A stretch of DNA of 11,911 nucleotides from Lachnospiraceae bacterium (GCA_900766575.1 CAAFVW010000039.1:1-11911), one strand, 5' to 3'. Positions 1 through 7,791 are shown, counted from the first letter of the stretch. The notes: generated from the sequence alone by a model not told the origin. A program made the numbers and translations.

Positions 1-786
1 ATGAAGATTGTTGTTTGTATTAAGCAGGTGCCCGATACCAAGGGCGGTGTTAAATTCAATCCTGACGGAACTCTTGACAGAGGCGCAATGCTTGCTATCA
101 TGAATCCCGATGATAAGGCTGGTCTGGAAGCTGCACTGAAGCTGAAGGACGAGTTCGGCGCAGAAGTTACCGTACTGACCATGGGTCTTCCCAAGGCAGC
201 AGATGCTCTTCGTGAGGCGCTGGCTATGGGTGCTGACAAAGCAATTCTGGTTACCGACAGAGTACTGGGCGGTGCTGATACCTGGGCTACTTCCACTACC
301 ATTGCAGGTGCATTGAGAAACCTTGACTATGATCTGATCATTACCGGTCGTCAGGCAATCGATGGTGATACCGCACAGGTTGGTCCTCAGATCGCTGAGC
401 ATCTGGGACTTCCCGTAATCTCTTATGCACAGGACATCAAGGTTGAGGGAGACAAGGTGATCGTTCAGAGACAGTATGATGACAGATATCATGTAGTAGA
501 AGCTAAGATGCCCTGCCTGATCACTGCATTATCCGAACTGAATAAGCCTCGTTACATGACTCCCGGCGGAATCTTCGATGCATGCAAGGCAGAGATCACT
601 ACCTGGGGCAGAGCTGATCTGAAAGATGTTGATGACAGCAACCTTGGTCTGAAGGGATCTCCTACCAAGATCGCAAAGGCATCCGATAAGGTTCGTAAGG
701 GCGCAGGTGAGAAGATCGTTCCCGATTCACCCGAAGACGGAGCAGCTTACATTGTTGCTAAATTCAAAGAAAAGCACATCATCTAA
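1..786 (+). CDS. etfB: Electron transfer flavoprotein beta subunit
   Basis: This is the beta subunit of the heterodimeric cytoplasmic electron transfer flavoprotein. In anaerobic Bacillota, EtfAB partners butyryl-CoA dehydrogenase (Bcd) and can bifurcate electrons from NADH to crotonyl-CoA and ferredoxin. The 261-aa length is normal for the family. The N-terminus has the typical start (MKIVVCIKQVPDT). The nucleotide-binding signature GRQAIDGDTAQVGPQ lies at residues 116-130, followed by the conserved EHLGLP. The ATG is the first base of the window, so its ribosome binding site is not visible, but the N-terminus is full length. etfA follows after 15 bp, so the two are co-transcribed. A bcd gene would be expected just upstream. 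The bifurcating role is inferred from clade and family, not shown here. Confidence 0.96.
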   Translation: MKIVVCIKQVPDTKGGVKFNPDGTLDRGAMLAIMNPDDKAGLEAALKLKDEFGAEVTVLTMGLPKAADALREALAMGADKAILVTDRVLGGADTWATSTTIAGALRNLDYDLIITGRQAIDGDTAQVGPQIAEHLGLPVISYAQDIKVEGDKVIVQRQYDDRYHVVEAKMPCLITALSELNKPRYMTPGGIFDACKAEITTWGRADLKDVDDSNLGLKGSPTKIAKASDKVRKGAGEKIVPDSPEDGAAYIVAKFKEKHII

Positions 787-801
787 TATAGGAGGCAAAC
801 C

Positions 802-1863
802 ATGGTAACCAATAATATTGAAGAATACAAGGGTGTATATGTGTTCGCTCAGCAGGTAGACAATGAGGTCAGTGGTATCGCATTGGAACTGCTCGGCAAA
901 GGTAAAGAGCTGGCTGAGAAGCTTGCAACCGAGGTAACCGCGGTTCTGATCGGTTATAATGTAAAAGGACTGGCTGACAAGCTGGCTGAGTATGGTGCAG
1001 ACAAGGTAATCCTTGTAGATGATCCTGAACTGGAGACCTATAGAACCGAGCCTTATGCACATGCACTGGCATCTGTCATTGAAAAATATAAGCCTGAGAT
1101 CGTTCTGGTAGGCGCTACTGCAATCGGACGTGACCTCGGACCTACCGTTTCCGCAAGAGTTCAGACCGGTCTGACCGCAGACTGTACTGTACTGGAAATC
1201 GGTGATTTCCCTCTCGTTGCTATCCCCGGACAGGAGCAGAAGCATAATCAGCTGCTGATGACCCGTCCTGCGTTCGGCGGTAACACCATCGCTACCATCG
1301 CATGTCCTGACAACAGACCTCAGATGGCAACCGTTCGTCCCGGTGTTATGCAGAAGATCGCTCCTATCGCAGGTGCAAAGGCTGTGATCGAAGAGTACAA
1401 TCCCGGATTTACTCCGAACAACAAATATGTAACCATCAAGGAAGTTGTTAAGGCAGTATCCGATACCGTTGATATTATGGATGCAAAGATCCTGGTATCC
1501 GGTGGCCGTGGTGTCGGCAGTGCAGAGAACTTCAAGATCCTGGAGGATCTGGCAGAGGTTCTGGGTGGTACCGTATCCTGCTCCCGTGCTGTTGTAGATA
1601 ACGGCTGGAAGCCCAAGGATCTGCAGGTTGGACAGACCGGTAAAACCGTTCGTCCCCAGATTTATTTCGCAATCGGTATCTCCGGTGCCATCCAGCACGT
1701 AGCAGGTATGGAAGAGTCTGATCTGATCGTTGCAATCAACAAAGACGAGACCGCTCCTATCTTCGATGTAGCTGACTACGGTATCGTAGGTGATCTGAAT
1801 AAGATCGTTCCCGCTCTGACTGAGCAGTTAAAGGCTGCAAAGGCTGAGAAGGCAGCGAACTAA
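802..1863 (+). CDS. etfA: Electron transfer flavoprotein alpha subunit
   Basis: This is the FAD-binding alpha subunit that partners EtfB. It has 353 aa. An N-terminal alpha/beta domain (about 10-200) is followed by the C-terminal FAD domain. That domain carries SGGRGVGS at 233-240, the SRAVVDNGW segment at 261-269, and the family signature running from VGQTGKTVRPQ (276-286) through GISGAIQHVAGM (292-303) to INKDETAPIF (312-321). The start is well supported: AGGAGG at 790-795 sits 6 bases before the ATG. A short Lys/Ala-rich tail (344-353) is normal. The gene is followed within 35 bp by an intrinsic terminator, so etfA ends its operon. Its codon use is more strongly biased than that of the genes downstream, as expected for an abundant central-metabolism protein. 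Confidence 0.97.
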   Translation: MVTNNIEEYKGVYVFAQQVDNEVSGIALELLGKGKELAEKLATEVTAVLIGYNVKGLADKLAEYGADKVILVDDPELETYRTEPYAHALASVIEKYKPEIVLVGATAIGRDLGPTVSARVQTGLTADCTVLEIGDFPLVAIPGQEQKHNQLLMTRPAFGGNTIATIACPDNRPQMATVRPGVMQKIAPIAGAKAVIEEYNPGFTPNNKYVTIKEVVKAVSDTVDIMDAKILVSGGRGVGSAENFKILEDLAEVLGGTVSCSRAVVDNGWKPKDLQVGQTGKTVRPQIYFAIGISGAIQHVAGMEESDLIVAINKDETAPIFDVADYGIVGDLNKIVPALTEQLKAAKAEKAAN

Positions 1864-1894
1864 GTCTGCAGTTGACAGATTAACAGAGATATAT

Positions 1895-1943
1895 AAACTC
1901 CGTCACGTTTCCGGGATTATCCGTGGACGTGATGGAGTTTTTT
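1895..1943 (+). terminator. Rho-independent terminator of the etf operon
   Basis: The arms 1895-1908 (aaactccgtcacgt) and 1927-1940 (acgtgatggagttt) form a 14-bp stem with a single G-T wobble and an 18-base loop. A run of six T begins at 1938. The hairpin starts 31 bp after the etfA stop codon and separates the etf operon from the next promoter. Confidence 0.93.
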
Positions 1944-1970
1944 ACAATGAAATTTTCCTGCAACGCATGC

Positions 1971-1999
1971 TTGCACTGACTACTACAACATAGTACAAT
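1971..1999 (+). promoter_or_regulatory. SigmaA-type promoter for the ybaK-mtnA operon
   Basis: TTGCAC at 1971-1976 and TACAAT at 1994-1999 are separated by exactly 17 bp, close to the vegetative consensus. Transcription would start near 2006. That is inside the 60-bp inverted-repeat element described next, so the 5' leader of about 110 bases would begin within a stem. This is the only good promoter I see between the etf terminator and the gene at 2117. Confidence 0.65.
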
Positions 2000-2068
2000 G
2001 ATAACGATTCAGAACCAGGCATCGAAGATGCGGTTTCGCGAAGGGGCTCTGAATAGTTACGTACAATG
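1993..2068. repeat. 60-bp inverted-repeat element flanked by 8-bp direct repeats (MITE-like)
   Basis: GTACAATG occurs perfectly at 1993-2000 and 2061-2068. The 60 bases between them (2001-2060) have ends that are inverted repeats. The first 16 bases (ataacgattcagaacc) match the reverse complement of the last 16 (gtaactattcagagcc) at 13 positions. Inside are a GCATC-gaa-GATGC hairpin (2019-2031) and the dyad TTCGCGAA (2035-2042). Direct repeats that abut a palindromic unit exactly look like a target-site duplication around a miniature transposable element. Each repeat copy contains TACAAT, and the upstream copy supplies the -10 box. The alternative is a native structured leader or operator. 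The family is unknown. Confidence 0.5.
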
Positions 2069-2116
2069 TAGAAATACCGGAGCATAAGTATGAGAAGAAA
2101 TGTGAGATGAGACATT

Positions 2117-2608
2117 ATGGCAAAGCAAAAAGAAGTAAAAACCAATGCAATGCGCATTCTGGAATCACTGAAGATTCCGTATACACATCATACCTATGAG
2201 TGTGAAGAATTCGTAGATGGTTTACAGATCGCAGATAAATTATCATTGCCGTATGAACAGGTTTATAAGACACTGGTCACGGTAGGCAGCAGTAAAAACT
2301 ATTTTGTATTCGTTATTCCCATTGCGGCGGAATTGGATCTGAAAAAGGCAGCGAAATCCGTAGGGGAAAAGAGTGTGGAAATGATCCACGTAAAGGATAT
2401 CAATTCCATCACGGGTTATATCCGCGGTGGATGTACAGCCATTGGCATGAAGAAACAGTATGTGACCAGAATTGATGAAAGTGCGAAAACACAGGAACAG
2501 ATCTATGTCAGCGGTGGAAAGATCGGATCTCAGATCCAGCTGCGGCCGGAGGATCTGGCGAAGGCAGCAAAAGCGGAATTTGCAGACATTATCAGGCACG
2601 AGAACTGA
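2117..2608 (+). CDS. ybaK: Cys-tRNA(Pro)/Cys-tRNA(Cys) deacylase, YbaK/EbsC family
   Basis: This 163-aa single-domain cytoplasmic editing enzyme hydrolyses cysteine mischarged onto tRNA-Pro by prolyl-tRNA synthetase. The family features are clear: the N-terminal helix and YTHHTYE segment (22-28), the conserved lysine in VYKTLV (K51) that is important for YbaK catalysis, GYIRGGCTAIGMKK at 100-113, and SGGKIGSQIQLRPEDL at 132-147. The length matches YbaK (about 160 aa) rather than the longer ProX or ProRS INS domains. The only upstream ribosome binding site is a weak purine stretch (gagatgaga). No other in-frame start is plausible, because the upstream ATG near 2090 meets a stop after six codons. 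It is the first gene of the run, 26 bp ahead of mtnA. Confidence 0.92.
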   Translation: MAKQKEVKTNAMRILESLKIPYTHHTYECEEFVDGLQIADKLSLPYEQVYKTLVTVGSSKNYFVFVIPIAAELDLKKAAKSVGEKSVEMIHVKDINSITGYIRGGCTAIGMKKQYVTRIDESAKTQEQIYVSGGKIGSQIQLRPEDLAKAAKAEFADIIRHEN

Positions 2609-2634
2609 AACACATAGAAAGGTACAGAGAGTAC

Positions 2635-3738
2635 ATGGAAAAAGAGAAAACAATCCTGGATTACGACACCGTAGCATTGGATGAAGCACAGGATGCAGTG
2701 ATCATCATAGACCAGACGTTACTTCCCGGTAAAATTGAATTGATCGCCTTACATACTGCCCAGGAGATGTGGGATGCCATCTATCTGCTGAAGGTCAGAG
2801 GAGCACCGGCTATCGGGGTAGCAGCGGCTCTTGGCATTTATCTGTTGGCAAACAGAATAGAAACAGAAGATTTTGAAGAGTTTTACCGGAAATTCACGGA
2901 GTATAAGCAATATCTGGATTCTTCCAGACCCACCGCAGTGAATCTGTCCTGGGCGCTGAAGCGAATGGATGCCGTAGCTGTAAAGGCTGGCAGAGAAGAG
3001 CACAAGCCAGTGGCAAAAGTGAAGGAAATCCTGCATGACGAAGCACTGCAGATTCGGGCAGAAGATGTGGAAGTATGCCGAAAAATCGGAGAATTTGGAC
3101 TGGAACTGGTAAAACCGGGAGATGGTATTCTGACCCACTGTAATGCAGGACAACTTGCAACAGTGAAATATGGAACTGCTACTGCACCGATTTATCTGGG
3201 GCAGGAGAGAGGCTACAATTTTCATGTATTTGCAGATGAGACAAGACCTCTTTTGCAGGGAGCCAGACTGACAGCGTTTGAACTGCATTCCGCCGGTGTG
3301 GATGTGACATTGATCTGTGATAATATGTCAGCTTCCGTGATGTCCAAAGGCTGGGTGCAGGCCGTATTCGTAGGCTGCGACAGAGTGGCTGCCAACGGAG
3401 ATACGGCGAACAAGATCGGTACCAGCGTGGTGGCAGCTGTGGCAAAACAGTATGGTGTGCCGGTATATATATGCGCACCGACTTCAACCATTGATATGGC
3501 CACTGCAACCGGCGCGGATATCTGTATTGAACAGCGCAAGGCAGAAGAAGTCACAGAAATGTGGTACAAGGAGCGCATGGCTCCGGAAGGTGTGAAAGTA
3601 TACAATCCGGCTTTTGATGTCACGGATCATAGTCTGATCGCCGGAATTGTAACGGAGTACGGCGTTGCGAGGGCCCCTTATACCGAGAGTCTGGCTAAGA
3701 TTATGGAATTAAAGAAACAAAAAGCAGATACCGAATGA
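2635..3738 (+). CDS. mtnA: S-methyl-5-thioribose-1-phosphate isomerase (MtnA)
   Basis: This enzyme converts methylthioribose-1-phosphate to methylthioribulose-1-phosphate in methionine salvage from methylthioadenosine. Some homologues act on 5-deoxyribose-1-phosphate. The protein has 367 aa, slightly longer than B. subtilis MtnA. Motifs in order are VRGAPAIGVAAALG (54-67), ILTHCNAGQLAT (165-176), FADETRPLLQGARLTAFEL (199-217), and GCDRVAANGDTANKIGT (247-263). The catalytic pair is present as C169 and D249; these correspond to C160 and D240 of the B. subtilis enzyme with a constant offset of 9. That distinguishes it from the related eIF2B-alpha regulatory proteins. No MTA nucleosidase, MTR kinase or later salvage gene is in the window, and no SAM riboswitch precedes it, so the other steps must lie elsewhere. 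Confidence 0.96.
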   Translation: MEKEKTILDYDTVALDEAQDAVIIIDQTLLPGKIELIALHTAQEMWDAIYLLKVRGAPAIGVAAALGIYLLANRIETEDFEEFYRKFTEYKQYLDSSRPTAVNLSWALKRMDAVAVKAGREEHKPVAKVKEILHDEALQIRAEDVEVCRKIGEFGLELVKPGDGILTHCNAGQLATVKYGTATAPIYLGQERGYNFHVFADETRPLLQGARLTAFELHSAGVDVTLICDNMSASVMSKGWVQAVFVGCDRVAANGDTANKIGTSVVAAVAKQYGVPVYICAPTSTIDMATATGADICIEQRKAEEVTEMWYKERMAPEGVKVYNPAFDVTDHSLIAGIVTEYGVARAPYTESLAKIMELKKQKADTE

Positions 3739-3784
3739 TACAGGTACAAAAAGTTCGGAACGGGTGGTACAGGAAGGAACAGAG

Positions 3785-4447
3785 ATGAAGCGAAATGTCA
3801 GCCTGGCAGAGATTTCTGATGGGCATTTATATAAAGCAAATGATATGGTGAAGGCAGACTGCGGAGGCTGTGAGGGATGTTCCCAGTGCTGTCACGGGAT
3901 GGGGACTTCCATTATTCTGGATCCTTATGATATTTATCGTATGACAACGGGACTGGGACAGAGCATGCAGGAACTGCTTTCGACTACAGTGGAACTGAAC
4001 GTGGTGGACGGTGTGATTCTGCCCAACCTGAAGATGCAGGGAACAGACGAGGCGTGTGCCTGTCTGGATAAGGAAGGCAGATGCAGTATTCATCCTTACC
4101 GGCCGGGAATCTGTCGGTTGTTTCCGTTGGGAAGATATTATGAGAACGGTGGATTTTCCTATTTTCTCCAGACCGGGGAATGTGCGAAGGAGAATCGCAG
4201 TAAGGTGAAGGTCAGCAAATGGATCGATACCCCGGAACTGACCAGAAACCAGCAATTTATCATACAATGGCATGACCTGCTACATACCATGGAAGAAAGA
4301 CTTGCAGGAGAGGACGACGGGAAACAGCGGGAAGAGAATCTTTTGCTGCTGCGTCTGTTTTATTTATTGCCATATCAGGGGATAAATGATTTTTACACAC
4401 AATTCAGAGAGAGAGAGGCATATTGGAATGAGCAAAATCAAATTTGA
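3785..4447 (+). CDS. YkgJ-type cysteine-cluster protein (putative zinc/iron chelating)
   Basis: This 220-aa soluble protein belongs to the YkgJ/UPF0153 family, which has a conserved metal-binding cysteine pattern but no settled role. It has ten cysteines. C26, C29, C32, C35 and C36 form the N-terminal cluster (CGGCEGCSQCC), C91, C93, C100 and C110 lie around RCSIHPYRPGICRLFP, and C133 is in the GEC that follows. The ATG at 3785 is preferred because AGGAAGG lies at 3771-3777. An in-frame GTG at 3764 would add seven residues that overlap that ribosome binding site. It starts 46 bp after mtnA, and its last 20 bases overlap the start of the chemoreceptor gene, indicating translational coupling. 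Metal identity and function cannot be read from sequence. Confidence 0.85.
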   Translation: MKRNVSLAEISDGHLYKANDMVKADCGGCEGCSQCCHGMGTSIILDPYDIYRMTTGLGQSMQELLSTTVELNVVDGVILPNLKMQGTDEACACLDKEGRCSIHPYRPGICRLFPLGRYYENGGFSYFLQTGECAKENRSKVKVSKWIDTPELTRNQQFIIQWHDLLHTMEERLAGEDDGKQREENLLLLRLFYLLPYQGINDFYTQFREREAYWNEQNQI

Positions 4448-6191
4448 AAAATTAAACAAACTTCCCATTGAGAAACGTTTATTGCGGGTATTTCGTAAGA
4501 TCTCTTTATTATTGAGCGCGACGGGTATCATAGCCTGCATTGCCATGGGAATCGTAAGTTATCAGTATTCCTATGCCCTGCGCCATTACGGTTTTGCACA
4601 GGGTGACATAGGCAAAGCGATGATCGTCATTGCGGAGATGCGAAGTGAGACTCGCGCGGCAATCGGTTATGATAACAGTGATCTGATTCAGAAAGCGGTC
4701 AGTGCGCATGACCAGACGGCAGCACAACTGGATACCTATATTAACGGTCTGGAAGACGATATTATTTCGGAACAGGCAGAAGCGGATTATCAGCAGATCA
4801 AGGAAGGAGTAGCTTCTTATCAGAAGGTAGAGAAACAGGTACTGGAATTAGGTACTTCCTCCGATGCAGCCGATCGAATCAAGGCACAGCAGATGGCAAG
4901 TGAACAGATGGATCCGGTCTTCCAACAGGTATATGCATCCATGACGGATCTGTTGGACAGCAGTGTGGAGAACGGTAATGCCATGGAAAAAAAGCTGGAT
5001 ATTTTCAGAATACTCATTTTTGTTGTGATTTTGCTGATCATTGCATTGGGGTTTGCAGGATCAGAGAAGGCAGGAAAAAATATTGCACGGAATATTGCAG
5101 GTCCATTGGAGGCGCTGGCAGACAGACTGAAGGGCTTTGCATCCGGAGACCTGTCCTCTGAGTTCCCGGTGGTGGATACTGAGGATGAAGTGGCTGATAT
5201 GATCAAAGAAGCTACACTGATGGCCAATAATCTTCGAATGATTATTGAGGATGTAAATCAGGCATTGAATGCCATGGCAAGTGGTGACTGGACGGTGAAA
5301 TTCCGTTATCCGGATCTGTATGTGGGAGATCTGGAAGAACTGAAGCAGGCACTTCGCGATATGAAATACAAGATGAATGAAGCATTATACAATGTAAATG
5401 AGGTATCCGGACAGGTGTCCATGGGAGCCGGAAGCCTGGCAGACGCTGCACAGTCTCTGGCAGAGGGAGCTACGGAACAGGCCGGAGCCGTACAGCAGCT
5501 GCAGGCTACCATCACGAATATTACCGCGATGGTGGATAATACCGCGGAACATACCAGGAATTCCAGTAAACAGGCAAAAGAGTATTCTCAAAAAGCGGAT
5601 GAAGGACGTCAGGAGATGAATCGTCTCATGGAGATCATGGGACAGATCAATGAGACTTCCGAGAAGATCAGTAATATTATCGGTGAGATCGAGGACATTG
5701 CCAGTCAGACGAATCTGTTGTCTCTGAATGCATCCATCGAAGCAGCCAGAGCCGGAGAGGCCGGAAGAGGATTCGCAGTAGTGGCAGATCAGATCGGCAA
5801 ACTGGCAGAGCAGAGTGCCCAGTCTGCTGTGAATACCAGAGATTTGATCGGTGGTACACTGGAGGAAATTCATGCGGGTAATGATGCGGTGGATCACGTG
5901 TCCAAATCCCTGAGTGAAATTGTGGATGGAGTGCGGAAGATCGCACAGGATTCGGAAGAACTGACGCAGATTTCCGCAACCCAGGCGGATGCCATGAATC
6001 AGGCAGAGAGTGGTGTGAACCAGATCTCGGAGATCGTACAGTCCAACTCTGCGGCCGCACAGGAGCTGTCGGCTACCAGTGAGGAATTGTTGGCGCAGTC
6101 TGAGAATATGACGAATCTGGTAAAACAGTTCAGACTGATTGATGAGAAGAAGATCCAGGCCAGAAAACAAGAAGCAAAACAGCAAGCATAA
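4428..6191 (+). CDS. Methyl-accepting chemotaxis protein
   Basis: This 587-aa transmembrane chemoreceptor would pass ligand signals to CheA/CheW. It has a cytoplasmic N-terminus, TM1 at about 24-46, an extracellular all-helical sensor at about 47-190 (a four-helix-bundle type by appearance), TM2 at about 191-211, a HAMP domain at about 212-265, and a second HAMP-like helical segment around 270-320. The signalling domain follows. Its hairpin tip is highly conserved: IEDIASQTNLLSLNASIEAA at 421-440, then GEAGRGFAVVADQIGKLAEQ. The C-terminus is Lys/Gln rich with no CheR-tether pentapeptide. The ATG at 4428 is preferred. An in-frame ATG at 4386 lies inside the upstream gene, and the purine-rich run agagagagg precedes 4428. 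The next gene begins 11 bp after the stop. The ligand is unknown. Confidence 0.95.
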   Translation: MSKIKFEKLNKLPIEKRLLRVFRKISLLLSATGIIACIAMGIVSYQYSYALRHYGFAQGDIGKAMIVIAEMRSETRAAIGYDNSDLIQKAVSAHDQTAAQLDTYINGLEDDIISEQAEADYQQIKEGVASYQKVEKQVLELGTSSDAADRIKAQQMASEQMDPVFQQVYASMTDLLDSSVENGNAMEKKLDIFRILIFVVILLIIALGFAGSEKAGKNIARNIAGPLEALADRLKGFASGDLSSEFPVVDTEDEVADMIKEATLMANNLRMIIEDVNQALNAMASGDWTVKFRYPDLYVGDLEELKQALRDMKYKMNEALYNVNEVSGQVSMGAGSLADAAQSLAEGATEQAGAVQQLQATITNITAMVDNTAEHTRNSSKQAKEYSQKADEGRQEMNRLMEIMGQINETSEKISNIIGEIEDIASQTNLLSLNASIEAARAGEAGRGFAVVADQIGKLAEQSAQSAVNTRDLIGGTLEEIHAGNDAVDHVSKSLSEIVDGVRKIAQDSEELTQISATQADAMNQAESGVNQISEIVQSNSAAAQELSATSEELLAQSENMTNLVKQFRLIDEKKIQARKQEAKQQA

Positions 6192-6202
6192 AGGAGAAAA
6201 AT

Positions 6203-7693
6203 ATGCCGGTATTTGATTTCAGCAGCACCCCCGAAGATGAGAAAAAACAGGACCCGGTGTGCACTTACACTGCTTTCCGTTCCAATGAATCAGTGGCAAG
6301 CCCGGAAAAGCCGATTTTAGTGTTGGATAACAGTGCAAAGCAGTGGAAACACCATGCAGCAGGTGTGTTTGGCAACCAGAGTAAGCGGACAAATTTTGAA
6401 TTTAAAGAGGAAGGCAGCGGTGCTTATGCGGATATCCTGAAAATTGATGCAAGGTTTGTCAGCCTGATCAAGTGGCTTGGTGAGAACCATATCAATGTGC
6501 GGCTCTCCGGAGAAAACCGTCCGGACGGATATGCCGTATATAAGATTCGGGAGACTGCTTTCGGCGGAGGAACCAAGCTGTCGGCGGAAGACGGATTTCT
6601 GCAGTTTATGATGGAGAGACTTTTCGCAAGCACTGCTCCCGCAGAGGAGGAGCAGGGCGAAGAGGAGGATGAAGACGGCGACGATATGAAGCTCACCAGT
6701 ATTCAGAGCATCTCCGATTTCATGACCTGTGCCGGACGTACCATGCCGGAAAATATCCGTCTGTGGGCCAGAAGAAATCTGGCGGTGGCAAGATCCCATG
6801 AAGTGTCACCGGAGGAGAGAAGACACGCACAGAGAGCGTTGTCTATCATGATGAATATCCAGTGGAAGGGTAATTATTTCGAGGCGATTGATCCCGTGGA
6901 AGCCAGACGGATTCTGGATGAGGAACTGTATGGCATGGAGAGAGTAAAGCAGAGAATCATGGAGACCATTATCCAGATCAACCGTACCCATACTCTGCCG
7001 GCGTATGGCCTGTTACTGGTAGGACCGGCGGGCACCGGTAAATCTCAGATTGCCTATGCTGTGGCAAGAATTCTGAAATTGCCCTGGACAACTCTGGATA
7101 TGAGTTCCATCAATGATCCGGAGCAGCTGACCGGAAGCTCCAGAATCTATGCCAATGCCAAGCCCGGCATCATTATGGAAGCTTTTTCCATGGCGGGAGA
7201 GTCCAATCTGGTATTTATCATCAATGAGTTGGATAAGGCAGCAAGCGGCAAGGGTAATGGCAACCCGGCAGATGTGCTTTTGACTTTGCTGGATAATCTG
7301 GGCTTTACGGACAACTATATGGAATGTACCGTTCCTACCTTCGGTGTATATCCGATTGCTACGGCCAACGATAAGGAGCAGATCAGTGCCCCGTTAATGT
7401 CCCGTTTCGCGGTGATTGATATCCCGGATTATACCCCGGAGGAGAAAAAAATCATTTTCTCTAAATTCGCATTGCCCAAGGTATTGAAGCGCATAGGACT
7501 TCAGGAAAATGAATGCACCGTCACGGAAGCAGGACTGGATGAAGTGGTAGAAATCTATTCCAATACCAGCGGTATCCGTGATCTGGAACAGGCAGCGGAG
7601 CATCTGGCGGCCAATGCATTGTATCAGATCGAAGTGGACGGTTTAAAAGAAGTCGTATTCGACGCAGAGAAGGTCAGAAAATTATTTTTGTAA
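6203..7693 (+). CDS. Lon-like AAA+ ATPase without a protease domain
   Basis: This 496-aa protein combines a unique N-terminal region (1-145), a highly acidic linker (147-161, mostly E/D), a helical region, and a Lon-type AAA+ module. Lon-like landmarks are ARRILDEELYGMERVKQRIM (234-253, cf. Lon LDxDHYGLxxVKxRI), Walker A GPAGTGKS (274-281), Walker B VFIINELDKA (337-346), sensor 1 ATAND (386-390), an arginine finger at R401, and sensor 2 SGIRDLEQ (456-463). The protein ends soon after the lid, so the Lon Ser-Lys protease is absent and it cannot be a functional Lon. The Walker B aspartate is asparagine (N341), while E342 is kept. The start is firm: AAGGAG at 6191-6196 and an 11-bp gap from the chemoreceptor gene. 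A remodelling or regulatory ATPase is inferred; the substrate is unknown. MoxR-type ATPases were considered, but the pre-Walker segment is Lon-like. Confidence 0.85.
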   Translation: MPVFDFSSTPEDEKKQDPVCTYTAFRSNESVASPEKPILVLDNSAKQWKHHAAGVFGNQSKRTNFEFKEEGSGAYADILKIDARFVSLIKWLGENHINVRLSGENRPDGYAVYKIRETAFGGGTKLSAEDGFLQFMMERLFASTAPAEEEQGEEEDEDGDDMKLTSIQSISDFMTCAGRTMPENIRLWARRNLAVARSHEVSPEERRHAQRALSIMMNIQWKGNYFEAIDPVEARRILDEELYGMERVKQRIMETIIQINRTHTLPAYGLLLVGPAGTGKSQIAYAVARILKLPWTTLDMSSINDPEQLTGSSRIYANAKPGIIMEAFSMAGESNLVFIINELDKAASGKGNGNPADVLLTLLDNLGFTDNYMECTVPTFGVYPIATANDKEQISAPLMSRFAVIDIPDYTPEEKKIIFSKFALPKVLKRIGLQENECTVTEAGLDEVVEIYSNTSGIRDLEQAAEHLAANALYQIEVDGLKEVVFDAEKVRKLFL

Positions 7694-7697
7694 AATG

Positions 7698-7738
7698 AAG
7701 AAGCAGGTAATCGCGCTTAGAACGATTGCCTGCTTCTT
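7698..7738 (+). terminator. Hairpin after the Lon-like gene (probable weak terminator)
   Basis: The arms 7698-7713 (aagaagcaggtaatcg) and 7723-7738 (cgattgcctgcttctt) pair over 16 bp with one wobble and a 9-base loop, beginning 4 bp after the stop codon. No T-run follows, so termination may be partial or the hairpin may stabilise the 3' end. It marks the end of the five-gene run and stands just ahead of the NAD-salvage pair. Confidence 0.65.
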
Positions 7739-7791
7739 GTGCTGATTATAGAAAATAAATGGGAAAATGAATGCAGTAAAGGAGAGGTAAC

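Noticed and set aside
727..1698. A 323-codon open frame on the minus strand opposite etfB/etfA
   Set aside because: It lies wholly across two well-supported genes and its translation is low-complexity, Cys-rich and family-less. It reflects the strong codon bias of etf genes, not a real antisense gene.
1957..2116. SAM-I (S-box) riboswitch ahead of the mtnA operon
   Set aside because: The leader has none of the conserved S-box core sequences and is too short after the predicted transcription start. The fold present is a simple inverted repeat.
3764..3784. GTG at 3764 as the start of the YkgJ-like protein
   Set aside because: The extension covers the AGGAAGG ribosome binding site that serves ATG 3785.
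5385..6185. A 266-codon minus-strand open frame opposite the chemoreceptor signalling domain
   Set aside because: The sense frame matches a highly conserved MCP domain. The antisense translation shows no domain and has no ribosome binding site.
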